Shown here: piece after piece, positions 15,796-25,435 of the stretch
Numbering within the stretch: the stretch's first letter is position 1
Layout of the letters: every line of letters begins with the position of its first letter
Origin: Cupriavidus malaysiensis
GTDB lineage: Bacteria; Pseudomonadota; Gammaproteobacteria; Burkholderiales; Burkholderiaceae
Assembly: GCF_001854325.1 (NCBI RefSeq)
Contig: NZ_CP017755.1
Coordinates: forward strand, 1,178,001-1,242,000
Direction of reading: 5' to 3'
Length of the DNA: 64,000 nucleotides
Notes under the pieces: generated by a model
The model's input: only the letters and a program-made list of their open reading frames with translations
Database searches by the model: none
Told to the model about the DNA's origin: nothing
Program-made: the position numbers and the translations under genes

Positions 15796-17448
15796 ATGAC
15801 CGACAGCGCTGCCGCCAGTTCCCCTGCGGACACTTCCCTTGCACCTTCCGGCCAGCCCATCGCGCATTCCATCGCGCCCCCCTTCCCGCATGCCTTCGTG
15901 CATCCGTTCGCCGGCTGCGATATCCGTACCCTGATCGATGCCCAGGCCGCGCGCCGCGGCGACCATCCCTTCCTGATCTGGGAGCCCTTCGAAGGCGAGG
16001 GCCGGCGCTGGAGCTATGCCGGCTTCGCCACGGCGGTGCGCCGCTTCGCCGCGGGCCTGCAGGCGCGCGGCGTGCGCCCCGCCGAACGCGTGCTGGTGCA
16101 CCTCGACAACTGTCCCGAAAGCGTCATCGCCTGGCTCGGCTGCGCCTATGCCGGCGCCGTGGCGGTGACCACCAATGCCCGCTCCAGCGCCGACGAACTG
16201 GCCTATTTCGCCAGCCACAGCGGCGCGGTGGGTGCCATCACCCAGCCGCGCTTCGCGCAACTGGTGGCCGCTGCCGCGCCCGCGCTGGGCTGGCTGGCGG
16301 TGACCGCCACCGACAGCGGCGCCGCGCCGCCGGCCGCGTCCGGCCCCGGCGAGCCCTTCGCCGCCATCGACGCCGATCCGGACGGCCTGGCCGTGCGCGC
16401 GCACGACCCGATGGCGCCGTTCGGCATCCAGTACACCTCGGGCACCACCGCGCGGCCCAAGGCCGTGCTGTGGACCCACGGCAATGCTCTGTGGGGCGCG
16501 CGCGAGTGCGCCCTGCACGAGGACCTGCGTGCCGAGGACGTGCACCTGGTCCACCTGCCGCTGTTCCACACCAATGCCCAGGTCTACTCGGTGGCGGCCG
16601 CGCTATGGGTGGGCGCCACGGTGGTGCTGCAGCCGCGCTTCTCCGCCTCGCGCTTCTGGCCGGTGTCGCTACGGCACCGCTGCACCTGGACCTCGGTGGT
16701 GCCGTTCTGCGTGCGTGCGCTGCTGACGGTGCCGCGGCCGGAACATCACCACTACCGCTTCTGGGGCAGTGCCGTGTGCGAACCGCCGACCGATGCCCAC
16801 TTCGGCGTCAAGACCATCGGCTGGTGGGGCATGACGGAGACCATCACGCATGGCACCGTCGGCTCGGCGCACCTGCCCGATGCGCCGCTGTCGATGGGGC
16901 GTCCCGCCAACGGCTACACCATCCACGTGCTCGACGGCGACGGCCGGCCGGTCGCGCCCGGCGCGACCGGCGAACTCTACGTCGGCGGCGTGCGCGGGCT
17001 GTCGCTGTTCCTCGAATACGCGGGCGACCCGGCCGCCACGGCGGCAGCCTTCCGCGCCGATGGACTGTTCGCCACCGGCGACCGCGTGCGCCTGGGCGAA
17101 GACGGCTTCCTCTACTTCTCGGACCGCGCCAAGGACATGCTGAAGGTGGGCGGCGAGAATGTCGCCGCCTCAGAGATCGAACGCGTGATCGCGCTGGTGC
17201 CCGGCGTGGCCGAGGTGGCGGTGGTCGCCCGCAGGCATCCGATGCTGGAAGAGGTGCCGGTGGCCTTCGTGATCCCCGCCGCCGGGGCCGATGCCGCGCT
17301 GGACGAGCGCGTGCTCGCCGCCTGCGCGGGGCAACTCGCTGACTTCAAGCGGCCGCACGAGGTCAGGCTGGTCGACAGCCTGCCGCGCTCGACGCTGGAG
17401 AAGGTGGCCAAGGCGCAGTTGCGCGCCTTGCTGGCGCAGGCCGGCTGA
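15796..17448 (+). CDS. AMP-dependent acyl-CoA synthetase (ANL superfamily)
   Basis: A 550-residue enzyme that activates a carboxylic acid via an acyl-adenylate to its CoA thioester. The ATP-binding P-loop YTSGTTARPKAV, the WWGMTETI adenylate-binding motif, the TGDRVRLGEDGFLYFSDRAKD hinge and the C-terminal catalytic lysine region (RSTLEKVAKAQLR) are all present. The ATG at 15796 replaces a longer frame whose first 26 residues look non-coding. It resembles the CaiC/cyclohexanecarboxylate-CoA-ligase branch, but the acid is not determined. It probably forms an operon with the upstream SDR gene. Confidence 0.88.
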   Translation: MTDSAAASSPADTSLAPSGQPIAHSIAPPFPHAFVHPFAGCDIRTLIDAQAARRGDHPFLIWEPFEGEGRRWSYAGFATAVRRFAAGLQARGVRPAERVLVHLDNCPESVIAWLGCAYAGAVAVTTNARSSADELAYFASHSGAVGAITQPRFAQLVAAAAPALGWLAVTATDSGAAPPAASGPGEPFAAIDADPDGLAVRAHDPMAPFGIQYTSGTTARPKAVLWTHGNALWGARECALHEDLRAEDVHLVHLPLFHTNAQVYSVAAALWVGATVVLQPRFSASRFWPVSLRHRCTWTSVVPFCVRALLTVPRPEHHHYRFWGSAVCEPPTDAHFGVKTIGWWGMTETITHGTVGSAHLPDAPLSMGRPANGYTIHVLDGDGRPVAPGATGELYVGGVRGLSLFLEYAGDPAATAAAFRADGLFATGDRVRLGEDGFLYFSDRAKDMLKVGGENVAASEIERVIALVPGVAEVAVVARRHPMLEEVPVAFVIPAAGADAALDERVLAACAGQLADFKRPHEVRLVDSLPRSTLEKVAKAQLRALLAQAG

Positions 17449-17460
17449 GGTGCGCCGTGG

Positions 17461-17481
17461 GCCGGGGGCCCGGCCCCCGGC
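17461..17481. terminator. Bidirectional hairpin between convergent genes
   Basis: Eight-pair stem GCCGGGGG/CCCCCGGC with a CCCGG loop, twelve bases after the ligase stop codon and just before the end of the convergent RhtB gene. There is only a short T run (GTTTC) after it. Confidence 0.45.
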
Positions 17482-17492
17482 GTTTCGCCCCG

Positions 17493-18122
17493 TCAGCGGG
17501 TCTGGGCGGCCACGCGCAGGCCCAGCGCGATGAACAGCAGGCCGATGAGCTTGTTCTGCCAGCGCACCAGCCAGCCCAGGCGCCGCGCGAAGCGGCCCAG
17601 CGGGCGCACGCTCAGCACCAGCAGCGTGGTGTAGAGCGCGCTCATGCCCACGAAGACCAGGCCCAGCACGGCGAACTGGCCGAAGGACGAGCCATGGCCC
17701 GGGTGGACGAACTGCGGCAGGAAGGCCAGGAGGAACAGGGCCGTCTTCGGGTTCAGCACCTCGGCCGGAATGGCCTGCAGGAAGGCCTTGGCGGGCGTCA
17801 CCGCGGGCAGTTGCGGCAAGCGCGGGTCGTCCTGCGGCGGTTGCCGCAGGGCGCGGATGCCGAGGTAGAGCAGATAGGCCGCACCGAGGTACTTGACCGC
17901 GTTGAACGCCAGCGCGGACGTCATCAGCAGCGCCGACAGCCCGACGGCCGCGCACAGCGTATGGATGAAGTCCCCGGCGGCCACCCCCAGGCCGGTCAGG
18001 ATGCCGGCCTTGCGCCCGCCATGCACGGTGCGCGTCAAAACCAGCAGCACAGCAGGCCCCGGAATCAGGAACAGGCCCAGCACCACGACGACGAACGCTC
18101 CCAGGGTAGACAGGTCTGGCAT
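17493..18122 (-). CDS. LysE/RhtB-family amino-acid exporter
   Basis: A 209-residue inner-membrane exporter of the RhtB branch, which secretes homoserine, threonine or similar metabolites. The N-terminal VVVLGLFLIPGPAVLLVLTR segment is the family hallmark, with GLGVAAGDFIHT following, and the NPKTALFLLAFLPQF motif marks the middle. About six hydrophobic segments are present. The gene is monocistronic, convergent with the ligase gene. The exported compound is not known. Confidence 0.9.
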   Translation of the reverse strand: MPDLSTLGAFVVVVLGLFLIPGPAVLLVLTRTVHGGRKAGILTGLGVAAGDFIHTLCAAVGLSALLMTSALAFNAVKYLGAAYLLYLGIRALRQPPQDDPRLPQLPAVTPAKAFLQAIPAEVLNPKTALFLLAFLPQFVHPGHGSSFGQFAVLGLVFVGMSALYTTLLVLSVRPLGRFARRLGWLVRWQNKLIGLLFIALGLRVAAQTR

Positions 18123-18512
18123 GTTGTTTCCTTGCGGTTCGGTCCGAGAGGCGCCGCACGGCCGGTGGCGCGGGCGCGGGCCTTGCGGCGCGGCCCGCGG
18201 GACATTATCGGCGTTTTCATGCCGTTTCGCTCAAGGTCCGCCGAGCGCTGCCGTTGACCATGGATTGAGACGCTGAAGCCGGGAAGTCCGGCCCGCATCC
18301 GCCTGGGCCTGCCCGCTTTGCGTGCCGATCGATACATCGCCGTGGCCGGCCCTGCAGGGTGGTGGACCACCGGCGCGAGCGATGGTCGGCGTCAAGCGGG
18401 AAGATCAATAGGACAAGGCGGCCGGTCCGGGTTTCCGGCCGGCCGGCGCGGCGCCCGAATCCGTCGCCGCACGGCAGGGAATTCCACAAACAAGAGGGAA
18501 GGGGGAGCACGT
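18123..18512. other. Intergenic region upstream of two divergent genes
   Basis: This 390-bp gap between the RhtB exporter and the chemoreceptor holds no supported gene. I see a GGGGGAG ribosome site for the chemoreceptor at its right end but no convincing promoter or FliA box. Confidence 0.5.
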
Positions 18513-20120
18513 ATGTCGATCGAGAACCTGAGAATCCGCACGCGCCTGGCGATCGGCTTCGGGCTGGTGGCGCTGCTCGCGCTGGCGCTGGCCGCTGTCG
18601 GCGCGCTGCGCCTGCAGGACGTCGCGGACGGCGCGCAGCGCATCGCCGCGGTAACTTGGGGCAAGGCAGACGCCGCCGCCGCCGTGGCGACCGCAGCGCG
18701 GGCCGACGCCGCGCGCATGACGGCGCGGCTGCTGGGGGTGCAGGCCGGGTTGCCTGACAGCGGCGGCCAGCTCGCGCCCGGCAAGGTGTTCGAGGAGGCG
18801 ACCGGCGGGTTGCCCGACGCGGCTGCCTCGGACGAGGACAAGGCCGCGCTGGCGCGCCTGCGCGACGCGCAGGGCAAGTACGCCGCCGCCTCGGGACGGG
18901 CCGCGGCGCTGCTGCAGCAGGGCGCGCGCGACGAGGCGGTGCGTGTCTTCGCCGTGGAGGTGCTGCCGGCGCTGGACGACGTGCAGGCGCAGGCGGCCGC
19001 GCTGGCCGGCCGCTACAAGGCCGAGGCCGGCACCATCGCCGCGCAGACGGCCGCACAGGCGGCTTCCGCGCGCGCCTGGCTGGCCGGGCTGGCGCTGGCC
19101 ATCGTGGTGCTCGGCATGATCTATGTCTACCGCCTCACGCGCAGCATCGAGCAGCCGCTGGGCGAAGCGGTCCATATCGCCGAGACGGTGGCGTCCGGCG
19201 ACCTGAGCCAGGAGTTCGCCACCGAGCGTGGCGGCGAGTTCGGGCGCCTGCTGAGCGGGCTGGGCGAGATGGAGGACATGCTGACCGACCTGGTCGGCCG
19301 CATCAAGGAATCGAGCGATGCCATCGGCGGTGCTTCGCGGCAGATCGCCGACGGCAACCTGGACCTGTCCCAGCGCACCGAAGAACAGGCCGCCACGCTG
19401 CAGCAGACCGCGACGCGCATGAGCGAACTGACCGGCATGGTGCGCAGCAACGCCGAACGCGCCCATGCCGCCAACGAACTGGCGGCCGGCGCCTCGGGCG
19501 TGGCCGCGCGCGGCGGAGCGGTGGTGGGCCAGGTGGTGCAGACCATGGAAGCCATCAGCGGCAGCTCGCGCAAGGTGGCCGATATCATCGACGTGATCGA
19601 AGGCATCGCCTTCCAGACCAATATCCTGGCGCTGAACGCGGCGGTGGAGGCGGCGCGCGCGGGCGAGCAGGGCCGCGGATTCGCCGTGGTGGCGGGCGAG
19701 GTGCGCAGCCTGGCCCAGCGCAGCGCCAATGCGGCCAAGGAGATCAAGACCCTGATCGGCGACTCCGCCGCCCAGGTCGAAAGCGGTTCGGCGCTGGTCG
19801 GCCAGGCGGGCGAGACCATGCAGGAGATCATGCAGTCGGTGCGCCAGGTGGCCGGCCTGCTGGACGAGATCGCGCAGGCTTCCGGGCAGCAGAGCCAGGG
19901 CATCGAACAGGTCAACCTCGCGGTCGCGCAGATGGACGCCGTCACGCAGCAGAACGCGGCCCTGGTCGAGCAGGCCGCCGCCGCCTCCGCCGCGCTGGCC
20001 GAGCAGGCGCAGCACCTGCAGCAGGCGGTCGGTGAGTTCAAGCTGGAGGACGAGGCACCGGGTGGGGCGCAGCAAGCGGTGTCGGCGCCGGCCGCAGGTC
20101 TGGCGCTGGCGCGCGGCTAG
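18513..20120 (+). CDS. Methyl-accepting chemotaxis protein
   Basis: A 535-residue chemoreceptor. Transmembrane helix 1 is at about residues 11-31, a periplasmic four-helix ligand domain spans about 32-187, helix 2 is at about 188-206, HAMP follows to about 260, and the cytoplasmic signalling hairpin tip ([20 protein letters not shown]) lies near residue 365. Glutamine/glutamate methylation patches flank the tip. It lacks the NWETF-type CheR pentapeptide at its C terminus. The ATG at 18513 follows a GGGGGAG ribosome site. The ligand is unknown; the alanine-rich periplasmic domain is unusually low in sequence complexity. Confidence 0.93.
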   Translation: MSIENLRIRTRLAIGFGLVALLALALAAVGALRLQDVADGAQRIAAVTWGKADAAAAVATAARADAARMTARLLGVQAGLPDSGGQLAPGKVFEEATGGLPDAAASDEDKAALARLRDAQGKYAAASGRAAALLQQGARDEAVRVFAVEVLPALDDVQAQAAALAGRYKAEAGTIAAQTAAQAASARAWLAGLALAIVVLGMIYVYRLTRSIEQPLGEAVHIAETVASGDLSQEFATERGGEFGRLLSGLGEMEDMLTDLVGRIKESSDAIGGASRQIADGNLDLSQRTEEQAATLQQTATRMSELTGMVRSNAERAHAANELAAGASGVAARGGAVVGQVVQTMEAISGSSRKVADIIDVIEGIAFQTNILALNAAVEAARAGEQGRGFAVVAGEVRSLAQRSANAAKEIKTLIGDSAAQVESGSALVGQAGETMQEIMQSVRQVAGLLDEIAQASGQQSQGIEQVNLAVAQMDAVTQQNAALVEQAAAASAALAEQAQHLQQAVGEFKLEDEAPGGAQQAVSAPAAGLALARG

Positions 20121-20221
20121 TGTCCTGAGGCAGTGCATGGCCGAGGCGGGACAGCGGCTATCAGGGGAGAGTGCGGTCGCCGCCCGTGCTCCGTGCTTCG
20201 CGTGCCGACACACGACGAAGG

Positions 20222-21187
20222 CTAGCGCGCCGCCGTCGCTTTCAGTCCCCGTGCCACCGCCCGGAGTGTCGATAGGAAGGATGCAAAGGCCGGCGATTCC
20301 GACGCCTCGGCACGCATCGCGATCCCGACCGGAGGCAAACTCCAGTCGGGACGGAAGCGCAGGATCGCGAGCCGGTCGAGCGCCGCATGGTAGCGCGCCA
20401 TGGTCAGCGGCATGGCGGCGATCATGTCGGTGTCGCGCATCAGCACGGCGTTGGTCATCACCGATACCGATTCGATGCCGGCCTTCGGCAGCGGCAGGCG
20501 ATGGGCGATGAAATAGTGCTCGATCGTCTGCCGCAGCGGCGCTTCGCGGGGTGGCAGGATCCACTCCTGGCGCGCCAGGCATTCCGGCGTCATCTTGCGC
20601 ATCCTGGCCAGGGGATGCCCGACCCGGGCGACGAGGCACACCGGCTCGTCATACAGCACCTCCCAGCGGAAACCGCCGGACTCCATCTGCCACGTCATCC
20701 GCCCCAGCACGCAATCGAGTTCGCCCCGTCCGAGCGCCGCCAGCAGGACGTCGCTCGCCCCCTCCTGCACCAGCATCGTGATCCCGGGTTGTTCAGCGCG
20801 CAGGCGGGCGAGCGTCCGTGGCACCAGCTCCGGCAGGGCGACCTGCAGGGCACCGAGTCGGACGTGGCCCGCTCCGCCGCGTGCCAGGCTTTCGATCTCA
20901 TCGCGCGCGCCGTCCAGGTCCGCGAGCAGCAGCGAGGCCTTGCTGAACAGGGCGGTGCCGAATGCGGTCGGCGTGATGCCCCTGCGCGATCGCAGGAAAA
21001 GCGGTACGCCGAACATTGCCTCGATCTCCCGCAGCAGCTTGCTGGCGGCGGACTGGGTCATGTTCATGCGTTCCCCCGCCTTGTGCAGGCTGCGCAGGTC
21101 GTCGAGCGCCAGCAGCAGTTCCAGATGGCGGATACGCAAGGTCGAGCGGATGCGCCGGGCCGGCGGGACCTCGAATTCTGCAGCCAT
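20222..21187 (-). CDS. LysR-family regulator of the adjacent hydrolase/ABC operon
   Basis: A 321-residue LysR protein with an N-terminal helix-turn-helix at about residues 33-55 (LHKAGERMNMTQSAASKLLRE) and the usual two-lobe effector domain. It resembles the GbpR/CbdR-like branch with an extended N terminus. The ATG at 21187 follows a clear AGGAGG ribosome site, and the much longer upstream frame is rejected. It is divergent from the metallo-hydrolase gene 105 bp away, with a CATC-N11-GATG site between, so it most likely controls the operon at 21293-28584. Its inducer is probably the transported substrate. Confidence 0.92.
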   Translation of the reverse strand: MAAEFEVPPARRIRSTLRIRHLELLLALDDLRSLHKAGERMNMTQSAASKLLREIEAMFGVPLFLRSRRGITPTAFGTALFSKASLLLADLDGARDEIESLARGGAGHVRLGALQVALPELVPRTLARLRAEQPGITMLVQEGASDVLLAALGRGELDCVLGRMTWQMESGGFRWEVLYDEPVCLVARVGHPLARMRKMTPECLARQEWILPPREAPLRQTIEHYFIAHRLPLPKAGIESVSVMTNAVLMRDTDMIAAMPLTMARYHAALDRLAILRFRPDWSLPPVGIAMRAEASESPAFASFLSTLRAVARGLKATAAR

Positions 21188-21226
21188 TCGGTGATTCCTC
21201 CTGGTGTTCACTGAGCCACGAAACTT

Positions 21227-21258
21227 CATCAATTGCTCATGGATGCCAGAACTATACT
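21227..21258 (+). promoter_or_regulatory. Candidate LysR operator and -10 box
   Basis: CATC (21227-21230) and GATG (21242-21245) form an inverted repeat with an 11-base centre, the LysR-type T-N11-A architecture. A TATACT -10 box follows at 21253-21258, 35 bases before the start of the hydrolase gene. Confidence 0.5.
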
Positions 21259-21292
21259 GGGCGTCACCTAAAACGCAGAACCCGGAGACGCC

Positions 21293-22186
21293 ATGAAGAT
21301 CACGATGCTGGGGACAGGCGCCGCGCTGCCCGACCCGGACCGCGCGCAGTCGGCAATCCTGCTGACGCTGAACAATGGACGCCACTTCCTGTTCGATTGC
21401 GGCGAAGGGGCGACCCGGCAGATGGTGCGTGCCAATGTCGATCCGGCATCCGTGGGTTTCGTAGTTCTGACGCACCTGCATCACGACCATATCTGCGACT
21501 ATCCCTATTTCGTGATCTCGGGCTGGATGCTCAACAAGACCGGTGCGCCGCTGGTGCTGGGGCCGAAGGGAACCCGGCACTTCGTCGAGCATCTGTTCGA
21601 GCATGGCGCCTACCAGGCCGACTTCCGGGCGCGCGGCGCCTACCCGATCCGGCAGCAGAATCTCGAGGCGATACGTCCCGAGGTGCGCGAAATCAGCCCG
21701 GGCGTGGTGTTCCAGGACGACGACGTGAAGATCTCGGTCGACTGGGTCGAGCATATCCCGCGCGAGGTATGCGAGTGCTTCGGCGTGCGGGTCGAGGCGG
21801 AAGGGAAGGTGATCGCGTTCAGTGGCGACACCGCGCCCTGCGAAGCGATGGTGCGCCTGGCGCGCGATGCCGATCTGCTGATCCATGAATGCACCTTCCC
21901 GGAGTCCTTCATCGCGCACCGCGCCAAGACCGGCGTGGGAACCTTCTCGCATACCAGTCCGACCGAGCTGGGCAGGATTGCGGCGCGCGCCGAGGTCAAG
22001 AGTCTTGTCGCCACGCACTTCGGTCACTTCGATTCGACCAGCCCGGTACTGAAACGCGCGGCCGCCAAGCACCTTCCGGTGGAGCTGATGGGGCCGCACC
22101 TGCTGGACGAGGTCGTGACCGATATCCGCAAGCACTACGGCGGCCCGCTGCGGCTGGCGCATGACTTGATGCGGATCGACTTGTAG
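21293..22186 (+). CDS. Metallo-beta-lactamase-fold hydrolase (RNase Z-like)
   Basis: A 297-residue zinc hydrolase of the RNase Z/arylsulfatase branch. The metal-binding motif THLHHDH is at residues 60-66, an FSGDTAPCE segment supplies the bridging aspartate, and the late histidine lies in VATHFGHFDS. No tRNA-binding exosite is evident, so a small-molecule ester or amide is a more likely substrate than tRNA. It is the first gene after the divergent LysR regulator and precedes a porin, an M20 amidohydrolase and an ABC transporter, suggesting a role in degrading one imported compound. Confidence 0.88.
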   Translation: MKITMLGTGAALPDPDRAQSAILLTLNNGRHFLFDCGEGATRQMVRANVDPASVGFVVLTHLHHDHICDYPYFVISGWMLNKTGAPLVLGPKGTRHFVEHLFEHGAYQADFRARGAYPIRQQNLEAIRPEVREISPGVVFQDDDVKISVDWVEHIPREVCECFGVRVEAEGKVIAFSGDTAPCEAMVRLARDADLLIHECTFPESFIAHRAKTGVGTFSHTSPTELGRIAARAEVKSLVATHFGHFDSTSPVLKRAAAKHLPVELMGPHLLDEVVTDIRKHYGGPLRLAHDLMRIDL

Positions 22187-22681
22187 GGCGACGCCTCGCG
22201 GCGCGCGGGCGCCGTTATTCACCATCATGCCGGCGGGCGGAGCGTCTGCTTTGCTCTGCGCCGCCGCCGGATGCCGGTGCCACCTGGATCGGGAGCTTGT
22301 GGGGGTGTTCTCTCGACGACGAGCGCATCTGGTGCGCTTGGTGCAATCCGGGACTCCTGCGGCAGCGTCCGGCGCCAAGCCTTGCCACGGCCGCCTTCGT
22401 GAGGGCGTGCAGGAGCGGGTCGCCGAAGCCGATTGATCCGGTCGGGCCCTGCTTGCCGATCGACGCGGCAGGCCTGCCTCCGCGTCTTCCTGCCGGAGTT
22501 GCCGGATCGGCGAGCCACAGCCGGCCGGTAAGCGCAGTCTTCACCTCCGCGATGGCGTGTCCCCTTCGACGCCAGGATGGTGATTTTTCTGGTCTATCAA
22601 TATTAAAAGTCGGAGCTTATTTTTTGCGGATCTAATTAGTATTTTTTAAATAAAAAAATAAAAAACCAACGGAGACAATCG
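22187..22681. other. Intergenic region with an AT-rich porin leader
   Basis: This 495-bp gap has no supported gene. Positions 22585-22670 are sharply AT-rich (poly-A and poly-T runs around ATTTTTTAAATAAAAAAATA), unlike the rest of the window, and probably hold the porin promoter, with a TTGCGG box at 22624-22629 and a TAAATA at 22647-22652. A GGAGA ribosome site lies at 22671-22675. The AT-rich tract could also be a UP element or a nucleoid-protein site. Confidence 0.5.
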
Positions 22682-23863
22682 ATGAGAAAAGGATCGCTAT
22701 ATGCCGTCGCCGCGCTGGGCGCATTGTCCGATGTGGCACATGCCCAGAGCAGCGTGGCGCTGTACGGTGTCGTCGACGAAGGCTTGAACTACAACTCCAA
22801 TGCCGGTGGTTCCCGCCTGTACAACCTGACGAGCGGCGGCCTGCAGGGCAGCCGCTGGGGCCTGCGCGGCAGGGAGGACCTCGGCGGCGGCCTGGCGGCG
22901 CTCTTCGCGCTGGAAAGCGGTTTCAATGCAAGCAACGGCAAAGCGGGACAAGGCGGTCTCGCGTTCGGGCGCCAGGCCCTGGTCGGCCTGGCGGGGGACT
23001 TCGGCACCGTGACGCTGGGCCGTCAATACGATGCCCTCGTCGACTCGGTGGGCGCATTTGCCGCCGCCGGACAGTGGGGCACGGCGATGTCCGCTCACGC
23101 TGGCGACATCGACAACTTCAACAATTCATACCGGGCCAACCATACCGTCAAATACAGGAGCGCGGCCCATGCCGGCCTGACGTTCACGGGTACGTACAGC
23201 CTGGGCGGGGTCGCGGGAGACGTCGCGGCAAACCAGGTCTGGTCGCTGGGCGCGCGCTATGGCGGCGGGCCGCTGGCGTTCGGTATGGCCTACCTGAACG
23301 CCCGTACGCCGGCCGCGAACGCCGGCAGCCTGTTTGGCAACAATACCTCTACCGGCACGCCGTCCGCTGTCACGTCGCCGGTCTATCGCGGATTCACGTC
23401 GGCCAACACCTACCAGGTGATCGGCATCGGCGCCGCCTATGCCATCGGCGCGGCAACCATCGGTGCGACGTACTCGAATATCCGGTTCATGCATCTCGGG
23501 GCGGTTCCCGGCCTGAACGCCATGCGCTATGCGGGCACCGTGGCATTCGACAACGCCGAGATCAACGTCAAGTATCAGGTGACGCCGGCCCTGCTGTTGG
23601 GGGCGGCTTTCAGCTACACGAAGGGCAGCCCGGTCCGTGACACGAGTGGCGCGAGCCGCTCGGGCGCGAACTATCTCCAGGTGGCCGTGGGCGCGGATTA
23701 CTTCCTGTCGAAGCGTACCGACGTGTATCTGGCCGGCGTTCATCAGAAGGCTTCCGGCACCGACTCGACCGGCGGCCCGGCCGTCGCGGCGATCCGGGCA
23801 TTGCCGGCTTCGAACAGCAATCGCCAGACCATGGTTCGCGTCGGGATCCGACATCGGTTCTGA
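22682..23863 (+). CDS. Outer-membrane porin (Gram-negative OmpC/OmpF-like, Burkholderia type)
   Basis: A 393-residue 16-stranded trimeric porin precursor that lets small solutes cross the outer membrane. The signal peptide ends at about residue 21 (AHA-QSSVALYGVVDEG), the first strand SVALYGVVDEGLNY is the family signature, and the protein ends VRVGIRHRF with the required C-terminal phenylalanine. LRGREDLGGGLAALFALESGF corresponds to the third strand. It sits between the metallo-hydrolase and the amidohydrolase genes and probably supplies the substrate of that operon. It has its own AT-rich leader. Confidence 0.95.
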   Translation: MRKGSLYAVAALGALSDVAHAQSSVALYGVVDEGLNYNSNAGGSRLYNLTSGGLQGSRWGLRGREDLGGGLAALFALESGFNASNGKAGQGGLAFGRQALVGLAGDFGTVTLGRQYDALVDSVGAFAAAGQWGTAMSAHAGDIDNFNNSYRANHTVKYRSAAHAGLTFTGTYSLGGVAGDVAANQVWSLGARYGGGPLAFGMAYLNARTPAANAGSLFGNNTSTGTPSAVTSPVYRGFTSANTYQVIGIGAAYAIGAATIGATYSNIRFMHLGAVPGLNAMRYAGTVAFDNAEINVKYQVTPALLLGAAFSYTKGSPVRDTSGASRSGANYLQVAVGADYFLSKRTDVYLAGVHQKASGTDSTGGPAVAAIRALPASNSNRQTMVRVGIRHRF

Positions 23864-23999
23864 GGTTCGGCGGTGCCGGCGTGGCATCGGCATGCCGCGC
23901 ATCCATTCCGTCGCCGTGCGTTGCGTGGCCGCGCGCGGGCAGAAAGAGGCAATGGCGGCGCGTCGACGGTAGTCAACCCATCCAGGCAAGGAGCGTGTC

Positions 24000-25433
24000 A
24001 TGCAAGTGAACGAGGTGGAGACGATGCGGGACGTGTGGGCACGCATCGATGCGATGCGGGATCAGTTCACCGCATTGAGCAACGCGGTCTGGGAGACACC
24101 CGAACTCAACTACGAGGAATACCAGTCCGCCGCGGCGCATGAACAACTGCTGCGCAAGCTGGGGTTCCGCGTCGAGACGGGCATCGCCGGCATTCCTACT
24201 GCGATGGTGGGAGAGGCCGGCGAAGGCGGGCCGGTCATCGCCATTCTCGGCGAGTACGACGCGCTGCCGGGCCTTTCGCAGAAGGCCGGCGTGGATGAAC
24301 GGGACCCGGTACACGAAGGCGGCAGCGGACATGGCTGCGGGCACAACCTTCTCGGCGCCGGGTCGATGCACGCCGCCGCGGCAGTCAAGAGCTACCTGGA
24401 AGCACACGGCCTGCCGGGCCGGATCCGCTACTACGGCTGCCCGGCCGAGGAGGGCGGTGCCGGCAAGGGCTTCATGGTCCGGGCCGGTGTGTTCGACGAT
24501 GTCGACGCGGCGATCTGCTGGCATCCCGCGGCATTCTCCGGCGTCGCCAATCCCGTCTCGCTCGCCTGCAACGAGATCAACTATCACTTCTCCGGCGTCG
24601 CGTCGCATGCTTCCTCGGCGCCGCATCTCGGCCGCAGTGCGCTCGATGCGGTGGAACTGATGAACGTTGGCGTCAACTACATGCGGGAGCACATGCCTGC
24701 GAGTGCACGCATCCACTATGCGGTGACCGATAGCGGCGGTATTGCGCCGAACGTGGTGCAGGCGCGCGCCACCGTGAGATATCTGGTCAGGGCCGCGGAC
24801 CTGGACGGTCTCCGTACCCTGCGCGCCTGGGTGGACGACATCGCCCGGGGCGCCGCGCTGATGACCCAGACGACCGTGCGTTCGCAGATCGTCAGCGGCG
24901 ATGCGAACGTGGTCGGCAATACGCCGCTCGAGGACCTGATGCAAGCACAGTTCGCCGAACTCGGGCCGCCGGACTTCGACGACGCCGATCGCGCGCTGGC
25001 CGCCCGCTTCCAGGCTACGGTCGGCGAGGAAGCCGTTCTGTCCGCATTCCGCCGTGCCGGCCTCAAGAGGGCAGAGGGCCTCGTCCTGTGCAATGCCATT
25101 GCGCCCCGGTACGCCGGGGATGAATCGCAGCTTGCGTCCACCGACGTGGGAAGCGTCAGCTGGGTGACGCCCACGGTGCAGGCGCGCGGGGCCACCTACG
25201 CGATCGGTACGCCGGGCCATTCCTGGCAGCTGGTGGCCCAGGGGAAGTCGAGCATCGCCCACAAGGGCATGGTGCACACGGCCAAGATCATGGCCAGCAC
25301 GGCCGTCCACCTCTACCTGCGCCCGGACATCCTGGAAATGGCAAAGGCCGAGCATCGCGCACGCGTGGGGGACGGGCCCTTCCAGAACCCGATCCCCGAC
25401 GACGTGCGGGTTCCGCTCCCTGCCTCGCATTGA
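24000..25433 (+). CDS. M20-family amidohydrolase, AbgB-like
   Basis: A 477-residue zinc-dependent amidohydrolase resembling AbgB, the p-aminobenzoyl-glutamate hydrolase subunit. Metal ligands are visible in GEYDALPG, GHGCGHN, CPAEEGGAGK, CWHPA and TPGHSW. The dimerisation lid with SGVASHASSAPHLGRSALDA is intact. An AAGGAG ribosome site precedes the ATG. The stop codon is two bases before the first ABC permease start, so uptake and hydrolysis are co-expressed. The natural substrate is probably an N-acyl amino acid brought in by this ABC system. No AbgA partner is present. Confidence 0.9.
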   Translation: MQVNEVETMRDVWARIDAMRDQFTALSNAVWETPELNYEEYQSAAAHEQLLRKLGFRVETGIAGIPTAMVGEAGEGGPVIAILGEYDALPGLSQKAGVDERDPVHEGGSGHGCGHNLLGAGSMHAAAAVKSYLEAHGLPGRIRYYGCPAEEGGAGKGFMVRAGVFDDVDAAICWHPAAFSGVANPVSLACNEINYHFSGVASHASSAPHLGRSALDAVELMNVGVNYMREHMPASARIHYAVTDSGGIAPNVVQARATVRYLVRAADLDGLRTLRAWVDDIARGAALMTQTTVRSQIVSGDANVVGNTPLEDLMQAQFAELGPPDFDDADRALAARFQATVGEEAVLSAFRRAGLKRAEGLVLCNAIAPRYAGDESQLASTDVGSVSWVTPTVQARGATYAIGTPGHSWQLVAQGKSSIAHKGMVHTAKIMASTAVHLYLRPDILEMAKAEHRARVGDGPFQNPIPDDVRVPLPASH

Positions 25434-25435
25434 TC

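Noticed and set aside
20222..22378. A long N-terminal extension of the LysR gene across the divergent hydrolase
   Set aside because: The extension is antisense to the metallo-hydrolase; a ribosome site marks the start at 21187.
22215..22544. Short open frames in the gap before the porin gene
   Set aside because: No ribosome site or recognisable protein, and the frames overlap on both strands.
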